Source: Synaphobranchus kaupii
Lineage: Eukaryota; Chordata; Actinopteri; Anguilliformes; Synaphobranchidae
Reading direction: 5' to 3'
NCBI GenBank assembly: GCA_029718625.1
Contig: CM056378.1
Location: forward strand, 62,395,027-62,459,026
DNA length: 64,000 bases
The notes beneath the pieces were generated by a model. The model was not told where the DNA came from. It was given only the letters and a program-made list of their open reading frames with translations, and ran no database searches. Within the stretch, counting starts at the first letter, position 1; each line of letters begins with the position of its first letter. The position numbers were made by a program, and so were the translations under genes. This document shows, one piece after another, positions 46,819-57,370 of the stretch.

Positions 46819-48349
46819 CACTACTCACAAAAAGTTAGGGATATTTGGCTTTCGGGTGAAATTTATGGAAAATGTAAGTTCACGCTACAGTGATATTATA
46901 CGTATCATGAAAGTAGGGCATTTAAGTAGAAGCATGCAATGGTGATTTCCTCATCTCAAACAATTTATTGAAACAAAAGCCAACAACAGTGGTGGGTATA
47001 CCACAACAAAAATGTCAATGTCTCAATAACTTGTCATGTGCCCTTGAGCATCAATTACAGCTTGACAACGACGTCTCATGCTGTTCACAAGTCGACTTAT
47101 TGTCTGCTGAGGCATGGCATCCCACTCTTCTTGAAGGGCGGCCCTCAGGTCATTGAGGTTCTGGGGTACAGAGTTACGAGCCTCTACACGGTGAGTCAGC
47201 TGATCCCATAGGTTTTCTATGGGATTCAGGTCTGGAGAAAGTGCAGGCCACTCCATTTGAGGTACCCCAGTCTCCAGCAGCCTTTCCCTAATGATGCGAC
47301 CTCGATGAGCTGGAGCATTGTCGTCCATGAAGATGAAATTAGGCCCGTGTTGTTCATGCAGGGGCACAATGACTGGATTAATGATGTTATTCAGGTAGTA
47401 TGGGCTTGTCACTGTACCATTCACAAAGTGTAGGGCAGTTCTGTATTGACTAGACACACCTGCCCACACTGTAACACCGCCACCACCAAAGGGTCGTCTG
47501 GTGACAACAGTGGCTGATGCATAGCACTCTCCTTGACGTCTCCAACATCGTTGGCGGCCATCATTTCTGCTCAACGTGAATCGACTTTCATCAGAGAACA
47601 GCACTGAGGCCCACTGGTCCCTCGTCCAGCGTAAATGCTCCCTGGCCCATGCAAGACGATGACGCCTGTGCCTGGTGGTGTGGTCAGGTACCCTTGCAGG
47701 TCGTCTAGCACGCAGACCACGCTGATGTAAACGGTTTCGAATGGTCTGACGTGACACTTGGGTGCCTCTCACCTCCCTTAAATGTGCCTGGAGTTGAGTG
47801 GCATTCATCATCTGGTTCCGCAGGGCACTGTTCACAATGAAGCGGTCATCAGTGTGGGATGTGGCCAAAGGACGTCCACTTCTATGCCTTTCTGTGACTC
47901 TTCCAGTCTCTCTGTATCTCTGTTGCAACCTGCTGATGACACTCTGTGACACTCTAAGCTCAGTGGCCACTTCCCTCTGAGAACATCCTATTTGAAGCCT
48001 CGCAATGGCGAGGTACTGTTGATCAATTGTTAGGTGTCGTCTTGGTCTCATGATGTCAAAATGTGAACAGCATGATGAAGAGGACTGTTTAAATACCAAT
48101 TCTAATTGAACCAGGAAATTTATTGGTCGATTCATGGATCAAACACCTGTTGTGAATTTTGCCGTTCAGCTCCTTGTTAGAGAACAGCAAGTTGTGCAAA
48201 AAGTACTGAAACATTGAATAGTTGGACATGTGCATTCAAAAGTTTAGAGAAGGTCAAATTAATTTCACCTGTAAAGGTTATAGTGCATTTTAGGTTCATC
48301 CTGAAATTTCACCCGAAAGCCGAATATCCCTAACTTTTTGTGAGTAGTG
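46819..48349 (-). mobile_element. Tc1 transposon with intact transposase
   Basis: TA at 46817-46818 and 48350-48351. Ends 'cactactcacaaaaagttag' and its inverted copy, extending through 'ggctttcgggtgaaattt' on both sides. 1531 bp, nested in element K. It carries an uninterrupted DD34E transposase on the minus strand. Elements with these termini are known to me as widespread in fishes and lampreys; the exact subfamily needs a search. Confidence 0.95.
47023..48051 (-). CDS. Tc1/mariner transposase, intact (342 aa)
   Basis: A full-length DDE transposase that would excise and reinsert the surrounding element at TA sites. I start at [12 protein letters not shown] (48051), since this gives the usual ~340-residue length; an upstream ATG at 48135 would add 28 non-conserved residues. 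Residues 1-110 hold two helix-turn-helix domains ([19 protein letters not shown], then [12 protein letters not shown]) with a GRP linker at 59-61. The catalytic triad is D154 (LFSDESRF), D244 (FMDDNAPAH) and E279 ([12 protein letters not shown]), with exactly 34 residues between D244 and E279. No stop or frameshift. The gene lies between well-preserved TIRs, so the element may still be mobile or have been so recently. Confidence 0.96.
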   Translation of the reverse strand: MRPRRHLTIDQQYLAIARLQIGCSQREVATELRVSQSVISRLQQRYRETGRVTERHRSGRPLATSHTDDRFIVNSALRNQMMNATQLQAHLREVRGTQVSRQTIRNRLHQRGLRARRPARVPDHTTRHRRHRLAWAREHLRWTRDQWASVLFSDESRFTLSRNDGRQRCWRRQGECYASATVVTRRPFGGGGVTVWAGVSSQYRTALHFVNGTVTSPYYLNNIINPVIVPLHEQHGPNFIFMDDNAPAHRGRIIRERLLETGVPQMEWPALSPDLNPIENLWDQLTHRVEARNSVPQNLNDLRAALQEEWDAMPQQTISRLVNSMRRRCQAVIDAQGHMTSY

Positions 48350-48852
48350 TATTTAATCTGATATTTAATCACGCCACATTTCCCATCTCTTCTGGTCACT
48401 TCGCCTGCTTGCCGGCCTCGCATCGTCATCCAAAAATGCCTTGGGAAGGGAGGGGGATACGAGGGCAGCGTATGGAAAGGGGCGTGGTAGCCAGCCATAG
48501 TCCAGCCCCTTTTTTTCTGTCGCTGGATGCATTTTTTTTAAATAATGAAAGAGGCGTGGTCTTGCTAAAACTCAGGGCTTGGTTACCCTTTAAACAATTT
48601 AAAGGCAATGCTACCAAATACTAACAGAGTGTATGTAAACTTCTGACCCACTGGGAATGTGATGAAAGAAATAAAAGCTGAAATAAATCATTCTCTACTA
48701 TTATTCTGACATTTCACATTCTTAAAATAAAGTTGTGATCCTAACTGACCTAAGACAGGGAATGTTTACTAGGATTAAATGTCAGGAATTGTGAAAAACT
48801 GAGTTTAAATGTATTTGGCTAAGGTGTATGTAAACTTTCGACTTCAACTGTA

Positions 48853-49724
48853 TATGTGGCCGTTGCTGGTAAAACGATCCACAAGTCGCACGGGGTCATT
48901 TTTCTGTTTTTTATAGTTTATGAAAGTACAGATCAGCTTTCAAATGACATCTCATACACTGCAATATGTGCATATTTGAAGAAGACATGCTTCTCTGAAT
49001 GCTGGTACACCTTAAAACAGTTTCCTGAGAAAACAGCTCTGAAAGGTTTGCTGGCTAAATTAGCTGGCTAACCCCACCCCCAACAGAGTATCAGACTGGA
49101 TTTCAGAGGCTTGTGTTACTAAACAAAGACGGTTAGAGATACAAAAATCACGACGAACACGCTTGCAGATACATTGTTTGGACACGCGGCTAGCTAGAAA
49201 GCTAAATGTTAGCTTAGTCAGCAAGGGATTGGTTAATGTTAAACAAAGACAAACAAGAATATCACAACGAAAATGCTTGCAAATGATACATTGTTTGGAC
49301 GTGCGGCTAGCTAGATAGCTAACTGTTAGCTAACTTGATTTCTGCTAAACAAAGGATGTGTCTGAATCGGTCCGAATCAACGCCCTTCTATAGGCTACTA
49401 TTGAGTATGTTAGCTGTTAGAAAGTTGTTAAGTAGGCAAAATGTTATCTAAATGTAGCGTACTTTAAATCCGCAAATGATATACTTATTATGCTTAGGTT
49501 TTCGCTGATAATAGTATTGAAGATATTTTTCCTCATAGGCTACTGTATGTCACTAAACAGTACGCTGTAGCATAAGCAGTAACGTTAGCCTACCTTATCT
49601 AGTACACAGGGGACTAACAGAGATTGATAGCAAAAACTCAAACTTGCCCAAATAATGTTACAAACCAGACAGGTTTCACGGAAAACGACAGTAGCTACTT
49701 TGCTCCATCTGGACCTCTGGCTTT
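48853..49724. other. Non-coding with 'gctagctag' motifs
   Basis: Contains duplicated phrases 'acgcggctagctagaaagct' and 'gtgcggctagctagatagct' (around 49187 and 49301), about 115 bp apart, an imperfect direct repeat. No gene recognised. Confidence 0.5.
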
Positions 49725-50216
49725 CGATATGAATATCTTCAGACAGAGCTCCATGTAAAAAAGCAAACGCTGTAACTTAACACCTGTTTTGCAGCTGAAC
49801 GGAATCCAGTTCCTGAATGTTCTTACATATTCCGGCACTTGTCCTCTCCACAAATCTCAGCCGTAATCCATACTTTTAGCGAGGTATAGGCGATAATGTC
49901 TATAGAAACTAGTGAAAAATTAACATGGACGCCACAGACATATTTGCTCTGACAATGAAACATATGCACTGATGCCACTGGCCGTGGGTGTATTGAAGAA
50001 GTCACTAGTTTGTATTGAAATTGTCGGTTATAGCTCGCTTAAAGTATGATTACAGGTGAACCGTTCATAGCCTGCCCGAGCCGGCTGAGATTTGCGGAGA
50101 GGACAAGTGCCAAAAGAGGTAAGAACTACAGAGTTACTGAACTCGATTCCATTCGGCTGCAAACAGGCTCTTAAGTTACAGCGTTAGCTGAGATTTGTCT
50201 GAAGATATTCATATCG
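49725..50216. repeat. Foldback element with ~140-bp arms
   Basis: Left arm 49725-49865, right arm 50083-50216 (inverted). Shared: 'cgatatgaatatcttcagac', 'gctgtaactta' and 'cacttgtcctctcc', 'caaatctcagccg'. The loop is about 215 bp. No ORF. Confidence 0.8.
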
Positions 50217-51186
50217 GAACAGGAACATATTCCGAACTGAAACAAAGCAGCATATGTATAAAGCATCTTATGTATGTGCATGTAAATAACTGTGGATAAT
50301 ATGATAAATGCTGTGGACTGGGATTAATATCAATTGAAATGAGGGGTATGTGAAAGTATAGGACGGGGGTAAATAAATGGGAAGGAATACAGAATATAGT
50401 TGGAAGAAGGATTGTAAGTTATCAGAGATGTCTTTGTTCACATAAGTGTCTGGATCATAGAGTGGCCATTACCTAGACCTCCATAGGAAGCTATCTAGAG
50501 AAATGATAGGTAAAATCATAAGATCGCGCACCATCATACAAAGTATCTAATTACTATCACCAGAGGAGAGGGGGGGTCTCTTGTTGGTGGGGTGTTACAG
50601 CCCTCTTCCTGGCCAGACCTTATTTGGACAAAGGGAATTGTAGAATGTGGAAGGCCTGCTCAGGATTGCATTTAAGGGAAGTCCAAAGGGACAGTCGGGG
50701 AGAATCTGCTTAACAGTTAACAATCTGCTTAACTCCTGGTACCATCGTTAACAATCTGCTTAACTCCTGGTACCATCGTCTTCTCGTATGAGCATTTTGG
50801 GCAAACATCATTATTCTCTGTGTTCCTTTTTGTCTTTTTCTACATTTTTCAGTTGTATGTATTTTCTCTTAGTATAGAATAGTATTCTTTGATTGCCTTG
50901 TCTTGTAAATAAAATGTCTAACTTTTTCCATCAAGGTACTGCCTATTCATGGTATTGCCAACTGTCATATTATGTCATAATTAACCGTTTTCCCTTTTAC
51001 AGTGCATTTAAGGCATGTGGTTCGCATAGACACTGACCGGGATGTGCATCTCTGTGAGAACCAATCACTGTATTGGTCTCATATTCGGTTTAGGGTTAAC
51101 ACCGTTAACGGGTTACTTACTGGGCATATTGATAGTTTCACTAGCCGGTTGTGCAGCTGCTCCGAGATAGCTGTTAGAGTCAGTGG
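50217..51186 (+). other. Non-coding, possible LTR fragment
   Basis: 50716-50777 is a 31-bp direct duplication ('gttaacaatctgcttaactc' and following bases). AATAAA lies at 50908-50913 after a T-rich tract, with 'ttgtcttgtaaataaaatg' resembling a retroelement polyadenylation region. No LTR ends or pol were found. Confidence 0.35.
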
Positions 51187-51964
51187 GTACGTTTACATGT
51201 ACACTAATACTCCGATCTGAACCCGGTTATGGCAATACTTTGGTTACTGAAATGGTCATGTAAACACCTTTATCCGATAATGTAAGGTCATAATCCGTGT
51301 TTTCGAAACCCGATTAACACCCCTGGTTTTTTGAACAAATTTTGATTTTTTGGGGCATGTAAACACCTTTCTCCAGTTTCTTTTGGCTTTTCAAAACTAC
51401 GCATGTCAGGCAGAAGAGGCGGTGTAATGTCAAAATTATTCCACCCGTCAACATTTGCTATGCCTGGGGTTCCTTCAGCATCTCACTTCCAGAATTCTAT
51501 TATTAAATTAGCATTTCACCGGTGAAAATATATTGTTCAGTGTTAGCTACGTGCTTGTGTTTGTACTAGCTAGTTTGTGGCTAGCACATTAAATAACTGA
51601 AATTATCGGGAAATTGGCCAGCCTTAGAGATCGGTAAAGCTAGCTACTACAATAATATAAATCAACCACTAGTAGCAATTAGCTATAAATAACTAGCTAT
51701 AATAATTACTAGCTAGCTATAAAAATAATAATCACAATAATAATAGCCTACTTACGTAAATTTTTGACGGACGGATCATTTTTGTCCTTACAACGGGAAG
51801 CAGTTAGTAGCTACGTTTTCCACAGAGCTGATTATGGAGAGAATCATGTAAACGCGGCTTTTGGAGTAATCACATTTCTTACATCCATGTCAACGCGATA
51901 AGTTAACTACTGGCGTAAGCTGATCGTTTCCATTAATCGGATATTGCTGTGCATGTAAACGTAC
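51187..51964. mobile_element. Non-autonomous DNA transposon (GTACGTTTACATG TIRs)
   Basis: Left 'gtacgtttacatgtacacta', right (reverse complement) 'gtacgtttacatgcacagca'; both continue to 'ccgat'. Inside are repeated 'atgtaaacacctttatccg' phrases. 778 bp, no ORF. Confidence 0.8.
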
Positions 51965-52299
51965 TCATTGTCCAGATGGATCCTAGTGTTATTTCAGAAA
52001 ATAATAGAGGGGTCATAGTCCGGGATATTTAACCACTAACCAGATGTAGTCTCACTAACCAGATGGAGTAACCTTAGTTAGGGCTCCCTGGGATAGTTGT
52101 TAGTTTCGGTACCCAGATATACATACATTTCAGGTTAAAGTCGCTTCTTCATGGCACAGAAATGGTGTCAGCAAGATTCCCGGACGAGGAGTACGTTTAC
52201 CTCCTAGGATAGAAGGTCTTAGTGTCAAGAGACTTAGATGAATGCCTGGCAGCAGTAGATTGTCTCACTCAATCTACTGCAGAATCTTGCTGCCAGTTA
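51965..52299. other. Spacer with a hairpin
   Basis: 52236-52290 folds: 'ctggcagcagtagattg' pairs with 'caatctactgcag..cttgctgccag'. No gene was recognised. Confidence 0.5.
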
Positions 52300-52545
52300 T
52301 TAGGTGTGGTTGAAAAAGCACACCTACTGTTATCGCTCAGAATGACCGTTATTATTCTTCCGCCGTTTTTTCAAACCCTATCTCCTCCTACACCGTTCAC
52401 ACCATCGACACCATTCATACCTCATATTATACCTTTATACCCCATTTAGGTTGCTATTACTTTTTACCTTTACAGCATATACACTTTTTGAGATATTTGA
52501 CATTTTATCGCCAAAAAATGAATGGGGGTCAATGGGCATGTGCAG
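52300..52545 (-). repeat. Repeat family X, copy 3 (partial)
   Basis: Inverted match to about 37470-37720 of copy 1: 'aggtgtggttgaaaaagcac' hairpin end, then 'tcctcctacaccgttcacac', 'catacctcatattatacctt' and 'ttttatcgccaaaaaatg'. It covers one end of the family only. Confidence 0.8.
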
Positions 52546-54710
52546 TAGGCTAGCTCACGGTGAGAATGCTGTGTCAGCACTGAGCTGATTTTTGAATCAC
52601 TTAACGTTCTGTCAACAACCTTGGAAAAATGCAGACGAGAAATTCCATAGCTAACGACGTAGCCTACGTCCGTCTGCAACTGAAATGATCATACTCACTT
52701 TAGCTTTCAAAAATAATAATAATCATTGCCATACAACAAATGCTGCATCAAGCGCAATGCGCTCTTTCGCCACGAACACGCAGGCTATTGCCCTATCTAC
52801 AGTGCTAGCCTAGTCCTCAATGTCCCAATTATAGTAGCCTATTCATATTTCTCTGAAATTGTAAACAACTTTAAACCCTCAAAATTCCAATGTAGGATTG
52901 CTGCAGTCGCCGCTTGTGCACACATCAACTTCTCAAATTGCACTGCATGATAAAATAGCCCAAACCCGTTTACAACCATCTTGCCAGTCACACAATAACG
53001 CGCATAAAATGTACCGTTTCTACACAGCACATAAACGTTTGTTCCGATATAGGCTATTACTAAAAAGTTGAAACGGTTACAAATAAACATTTGGTGCATT
53101 TCCCTTTGCGTATAGGCTACGCCTACCCAATGTAGCTACTTTCGGTATAACGTTAACATTTTTTTTCTACGAATCTCTGATAAACAGATTAAGGAACCAA
53201 ATATCCTACCTACCTACAACTGGTTTCTGTTGAATGTTGAATAGATTCTCTTATTCCATTTTGCCACTGCCCAGCAACGTTGATGTTTCCACAGCGCTAT
53301 CCCACTCGCGGCTGTAGCCTAATAGCCTACGTTGCTGTTATGTAAAAGCACACGTAACGTTACTTTTTAAGGTATATAAATACATTGGGCTACGTATTTT
53401 ATCCGAATTATGCACATAACTGTTCCGTTGTATTATGAATGTACTGTATGTGATCATTCTGACATCGTAGCTATCAGCAATGTTTTGATGTGGGTCAGAA
53501 ATAGTCAAGTGAATATCTGCCAGACTACCACAGTTCTGTGGTATCTGCAGATCCATAGATTAGAAAAATAAGGAGAAGCACTGAAATAGCTTGAGTAAGG
53601 AACCGCGATTACAGTGACTGAATGGGAAAACTACAGGGTCGGCGGTTCTTTTATTCACTGATTTTTTTAAATTTTTTATTTGATTATTAGCACGTTAAAA
53701 AATGTTTAACGTTTAAAAATAATTTTTTAAATATATATAGCCTACTTTTTTCAGTTTGATTGAGGCGAGGCCCCTTTCAGTTGAGAGGCTCTTTTCAGGT
53801 GAAACGAATGAAACATAGCAAATGCTGCCTATGCTTCCCGTCTCTGATCCAAATCAAAAAGATTTCGCTGTTGAAATCTTTGCCTATGTTTTAGCTAAAT
53901 GCTCATCTAGCCTAGGCCTACTAATCACTCCATTCAACATTATTGAACGATTTCTGATTTATGTCTTAATAACGTTAGCACAGACAACTTCCGAACAAAA
54001 CATGACAAAAGCATAAGCCAGCTAGGCTACTGTGGTTAAGCTACCAGGAAAAACAAACCTTTCACTCTGCATGAAAATGCCAAGGTGACAGATGCCAGTA
54101 GACTACGTTAGCAAAATGCAATGGGGCAGACCCACAACACACAAACATCAGAGACATTCAATATCATCATTGCAATAATCAAACTAATTAAGTGAATTAA
54201 AGTGTAATAACCTACAGCCAAACGTCATGATTAAAAATAGACCCCGCTGTCCCAAGATTTGTGTTTGTGTGCACACAAACATGTGGTTTGGACTTCACAA
54301 AATGGTGAAATCTGTAATCGGAATCAGAGTTTGTTTAATAAAGTGGAAAAATCAGTAGATGAGCATTTGGTTAAAACCTAGGCAAAAATTGTATGAACCC
54401 ATATTTTTCTACAAACCCAACTACGACTGTGTCTGAATAGTCCGAATCAGCACACACTACTATTTTGAGTATGCCAATTGAGTATACCTTTTTTTTGAAA
54501 AGCTGTTAAATTAGGATAGCATTACCTGTGCGGCCAAATTGAGTGTTCTCAATACCCCCAGATGATATAGCCAGAGTGTAAAGGAAACTGATATAGCCTA
54601 AGCTACTTATGTCCAGGTTTATATGGAGGATATTTTGCATACTGCATGTCACTGCAGTATAGACTACAGTAAGCAGTATGCTAGTACACAGGACGCAGTA
54701 CATTGGGCAT
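52546..54710. other. Non-coding, nothing strong recognised
   Basis: 52545-52620 shares 'ggtgagaatgct' and 'gaatcacttaacgttctg' with 30502-30560. No gene was recognised; ORFs of 60-86 codons show no domain. Confidence 0.45.
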
Positions 54711-55050
54711 TCACAATGCCTTCATCTGCAACACTGTTATGACACAACAATACTATCCCAGATGATTTGACATTCCCTTTTTGTGCTTTTATCCCAATTC
54801 ATTACTTCTTTGTATCACTTCCAGGTTCTTTAGACTACTTACCACAAAATAGGCTACATCACCATATTTTAACACTTTCACCTTCACTAGATCCCTTTAT
54901 TAACCGTTCAATAACAGTTCATACCATTTCCACCTTTTATTTTCCACCTCACACTATACCATATTACCATCTTTCTATGCCATTTCCAGCCATTGATATT
55001 TGTGAAGCAACCACACCTACAATTTCTTTAGAAATTGTTCATCTAGTTTC
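54711..55050 (-). repeat. Repeat family X, copy 2 (partial, empty site)
   Basis: Inverted match to 36228-36566 joined directly to 37385-37430 of copy 1: 'ccagatgatttgacatt', 'cacttccaggttctttagac', 'gaagcaaccacacctacaat'. It lacks the 818-bp insertion seen in copy 1. Confidence 0.85.
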
Positions 55051-55687
55051 ATACATCCACACCCCAGTCAATGTGCATATATGCGAACTTGTATTCAAAT
55101 AAACATCCATATTCCAGGTTCTGAAATAAATGGTCAGATAAACTTGTTTTCTTCCCTGCGACAAAATGTAATTCCTTACAAGCCTAATGTTAATACGTGT
55201 CAATATAGTTCCTAAAATAAGCATGTCTGTTGTCTGCTGATGATGTTTGTTTTTTTATTACCATCGTTCAGAATTGTAGGATAAAGGATCCCATGAATTA
55301 TCCGTTGTCTATGCTTCTACTGACAGCTACATTATTCAGATAGGTAGGGTCTTCATGGCCGAGGCATACCGAACCTCAGAGCCAATCGAAACTAGGAAGG
55401 TGTTAATGGACAGCTGATTATAGTCTGTCCCTCAAATTGAAGCCTGCCCCCGGAAAACATGGTTGAACGAGCATATTTGTGTTACTTATTACGGGTATTT
55501 AGATTGTAAATATGTTGTATATTATATTAAGCGACTTCTAAAACACTAATTTGTTTTATAGTATGTGTGTGCCATCATCTTGTGTCTCCACTAAGATATA
55601 AATGACCAATACTTATTTGTTTGGCATGGACATACATGAACTCTCGTCATTACAATTCTTTTATTTTAATTATGTTGAAAAATAATC
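55051..55687. other. Non-coding, nothing recognised
   Basis: No gene or clear repeat structure. Confidence 0.5.
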
Positions 55688-56539
55688 ATTAGGGGCAGGG
55701 CTCGACATTAACGCTTGTCCGCTTGTCCGGGACAAGTAAAAAAAAAAGTGGCCGGACAAGCATAATACAGCTTAACTTGCCCGAACGGACAAGGAAAAAA
55801 TAAAAAACGAATAACGTTAGTAATTGATCAGAAAGTGTTGCAGTGTCGCACTGAAAACTCTCATTCTCTTCATTACGTGAATATCACTAGGTTCAATGAT
55901 TGGGAGTGATTTTTGCGGCGCGAATAATTTTAGTTCCAAATTCTGAAGCTCGTTGACTGACTGGAAATCGAAACAAGCAGCCTCCAAACCCTAACCAAGC
56001 TCAAGACAAGCCCCTGAGAAAGCAGCTGGCTCCAGATTAGTTTATTAGAGGTGAAATGAACAAGCTTCCGCGATTCGATACTGCAGACATATAAGTGCAC
56101 TTAAAAAGTTAACAAACGTATCCTCCTGTGTAATGATGATGAGTTGAAATTGAAATAAACCGTGACTGAGTCTGAAGTTAGAAAGCTACCGTTAATTGTC
56201 CTGGCGGACATTTAGGCAGTTGACAAAAGTTGTGTAGGTAAATGCTAACGTTAGGTCGGCAATTATTATCATTCCGACTTTGTCACATCATTGCGTCAAG
56301 TCTCTCAACGAGAGAGCACACGTTATATTAGGTAACGTTAACGCACAAATAATTATGTTGGGGGATTGGATTCTGAGTCGGGAGTTATTTCAGAAATGGG
56401 GGAGAATCTTTATTTGTCCATTGACTAAAGACAAAAAGAAAACCTTAAGATCATGAAATATTTGGCATATTTTTTGCTAAATGCTTCTTTATTTGAAGCA
56501 TATGGCTGTTAAGCTCCAAAGTTGACCAACAATGTAAAT

Positions 56540-57020
56540 GATAATAGTAACAACTTTATTTATATCGCACTTTTTTAAACACTGGATTATAAAGTGCTGT
56601 ACAAAATAAAAGAACAAGAAACAACATGATAGATATGAAATGCAAGAAACAAATAAAAATAAATATAATTAAATATAATACGAACTAGTACAATACAATT
56701 AAATGTAATAAAAGTATATAAATGTATATATAGCTCAATGTATATAAAAATAATCAGTTAAAAGCAAGTCCATAAAAGTGAGTTTTCAATTGGGATTTAA
56801 AAGATGAGATGGCCATTGTGTCTGGAAGGCTGTTCCAGATTCTAGGGGCCCTGACAGCAAAAGCCACATCACCTTTGGATTTCAACCTAAACTTTGGAAC
56901 AGTGAGCTCTGCCATCGGACCTAAGGCTGCACTGCTGGTAAGGGATAAAAAGCTCAGAGATATAAGAAGGGGCTACACCATGAAGGGCTTTGTATGTTAT
57001 CAATAAAATCTTGCAAATTT
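56540..57020 (-). mobile_element. 5'-truncated L2/Rex-type LINE 3' end
   Basis: Minus strand encodes LLITYKALHGVAPSYISELF, then a frame-shifted SLRS block and a piece resembling 'PRxWNSLPD', the C-terminal end of non-LTR RT proteins of the L2/CR1 group. It ends with 'acaactttatttatatcgca' on the plus strand (3' tail region). Inserted inside the hAT element. Decayed by frameshifts. Confidence 0.8.
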
Positions 57021-57135
57021 GACAGGGGGACAAGCAACACCAGTTTACTGAAGCTGCTGCTAGAATCAGACAGAGGGGACCTGATACCCCACCATCACCT
57101 GTCCTCACAGAATGGAGGAAAATATGTTGGTGAAA

Positions 57136-57231
57136 ATGGCCAATATAATACACACTGCATATTATGTAGCCAAAGAAGAGCAGCCTTTCACCCGATTTAC
57201 AACCCTACATGGTTTAATCTACAGAATCTAA
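57136..57231 (+). pseudogene. hAT transposase remnant
   Basis: A 31-codon frame, MANIIHTAYYVAKEEQPFTR followed by FTTLHGLIYRI and TAA. 'AYYVAKEExPF' is typical of KRAB/ZNF862-related hAT transposases and their domesticated relatives. It lies next to the right end of the element, so most of the gene is deleted or was replaced by the LINE. The recognition is by a short motif. Confidence 0.5.
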
Positions 57232-57370
57232 CTTTCCAACTGCTACGTAACAAGGCTTGTGTATGGTGCAAACGCACGCACACGTACGGGCATTGTGTAA
57301 TTGTTGTTAATAAGATAATAAATCACAAGACAAGTGGATCAAAAAGTTAATGTCAAGCCCTGATTAGGGG

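Larger units (their letters stand above)
45850..48589. mobile_element. TTAA-flanked element K in the SB-type transposase
   Basis: TTAA at 45846-45849 and 48590-48593. Ends AGGGTAACCAAGC and GCTTGGTTACCCT are perfect 13-bp inverted repeats. The break falls between TQVK and KQFKGNATKY of the transposase, so the pre-insertion site can be inferred from the host frame. About 1.2 kb is its own sequence; the rest is the nested Tc1 at 46819-48349. It has 'ggcaatgggagccacgcct' and a TATA-like site but no transposase, so it is non-autonomous. TTAA targets are used by piggyBac and Kolobok elements. Confidence 0.85.
44862..48624 (+). pseudogene. Sleeping Beauty-type transposase, decayed and split
   Basis: The reading starts at KGKSKISQDLRKKILDL. 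The codon where family members have ATG is AAG here (44862-44864), so the start is lost. Stops follow at about 45039 (TGA) and 45329 (TAA), with further frameshifts between 45180 and 45400. The C-terminal half is open from 45434 and keeps FQMDNDPKH and [15 protein letters not shown]. The last ten codons (KQFKGNATKY and TAA at 48622-48624) are separated from the rest by the element at 45850-48589. The DDE protein is dead. Confidence 0.93.
44479..48850 (+). mobile_element. Sleeping Beauty-type Tc1 transposon, interrupted
   Basis: TA at 44477-44478 and 48851-48852. Outer direct repeats 'cagttgaagtgggaagttta' (left) and its counterpart at 48823-48850. Inner ones at about 44673-44703 ('agtgggtcagaagtttacat') and 48628-48655. 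This is the IR/DR end structure of the salmonid-type Tc1 group from which Sleeping Beauty was built. Without the 2.74-kb insertion at 45850-48589 it would be about 1.6 kb, the family's usual size. Confidence 0.95.
55696..57362 (+). mobile_element. hAT element with perfect 8-bp duplication
   Basis: Ends 'cagggctcgacattaac' and, reverse complemented, 'cagggcttgacattaac'. Identical flanks 'attagggg' at 55688-55695 and 57363-57370. Just inside the left end is an inverted pair of 'cttgtccg' and 'cggacaag' phrases. It contains a hAT transposase remnant (57136-57231) and a LINE fragment (56540-57020). Confidence 0.93.

Noticed and set aside
47023..48135. 370-aa start for the intact Tc1 transposase
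   Set aside because: The first 28 residues lie in the TIR-proximal leader and do not resemble transposase; the ATG at 48051 gives the standard length.
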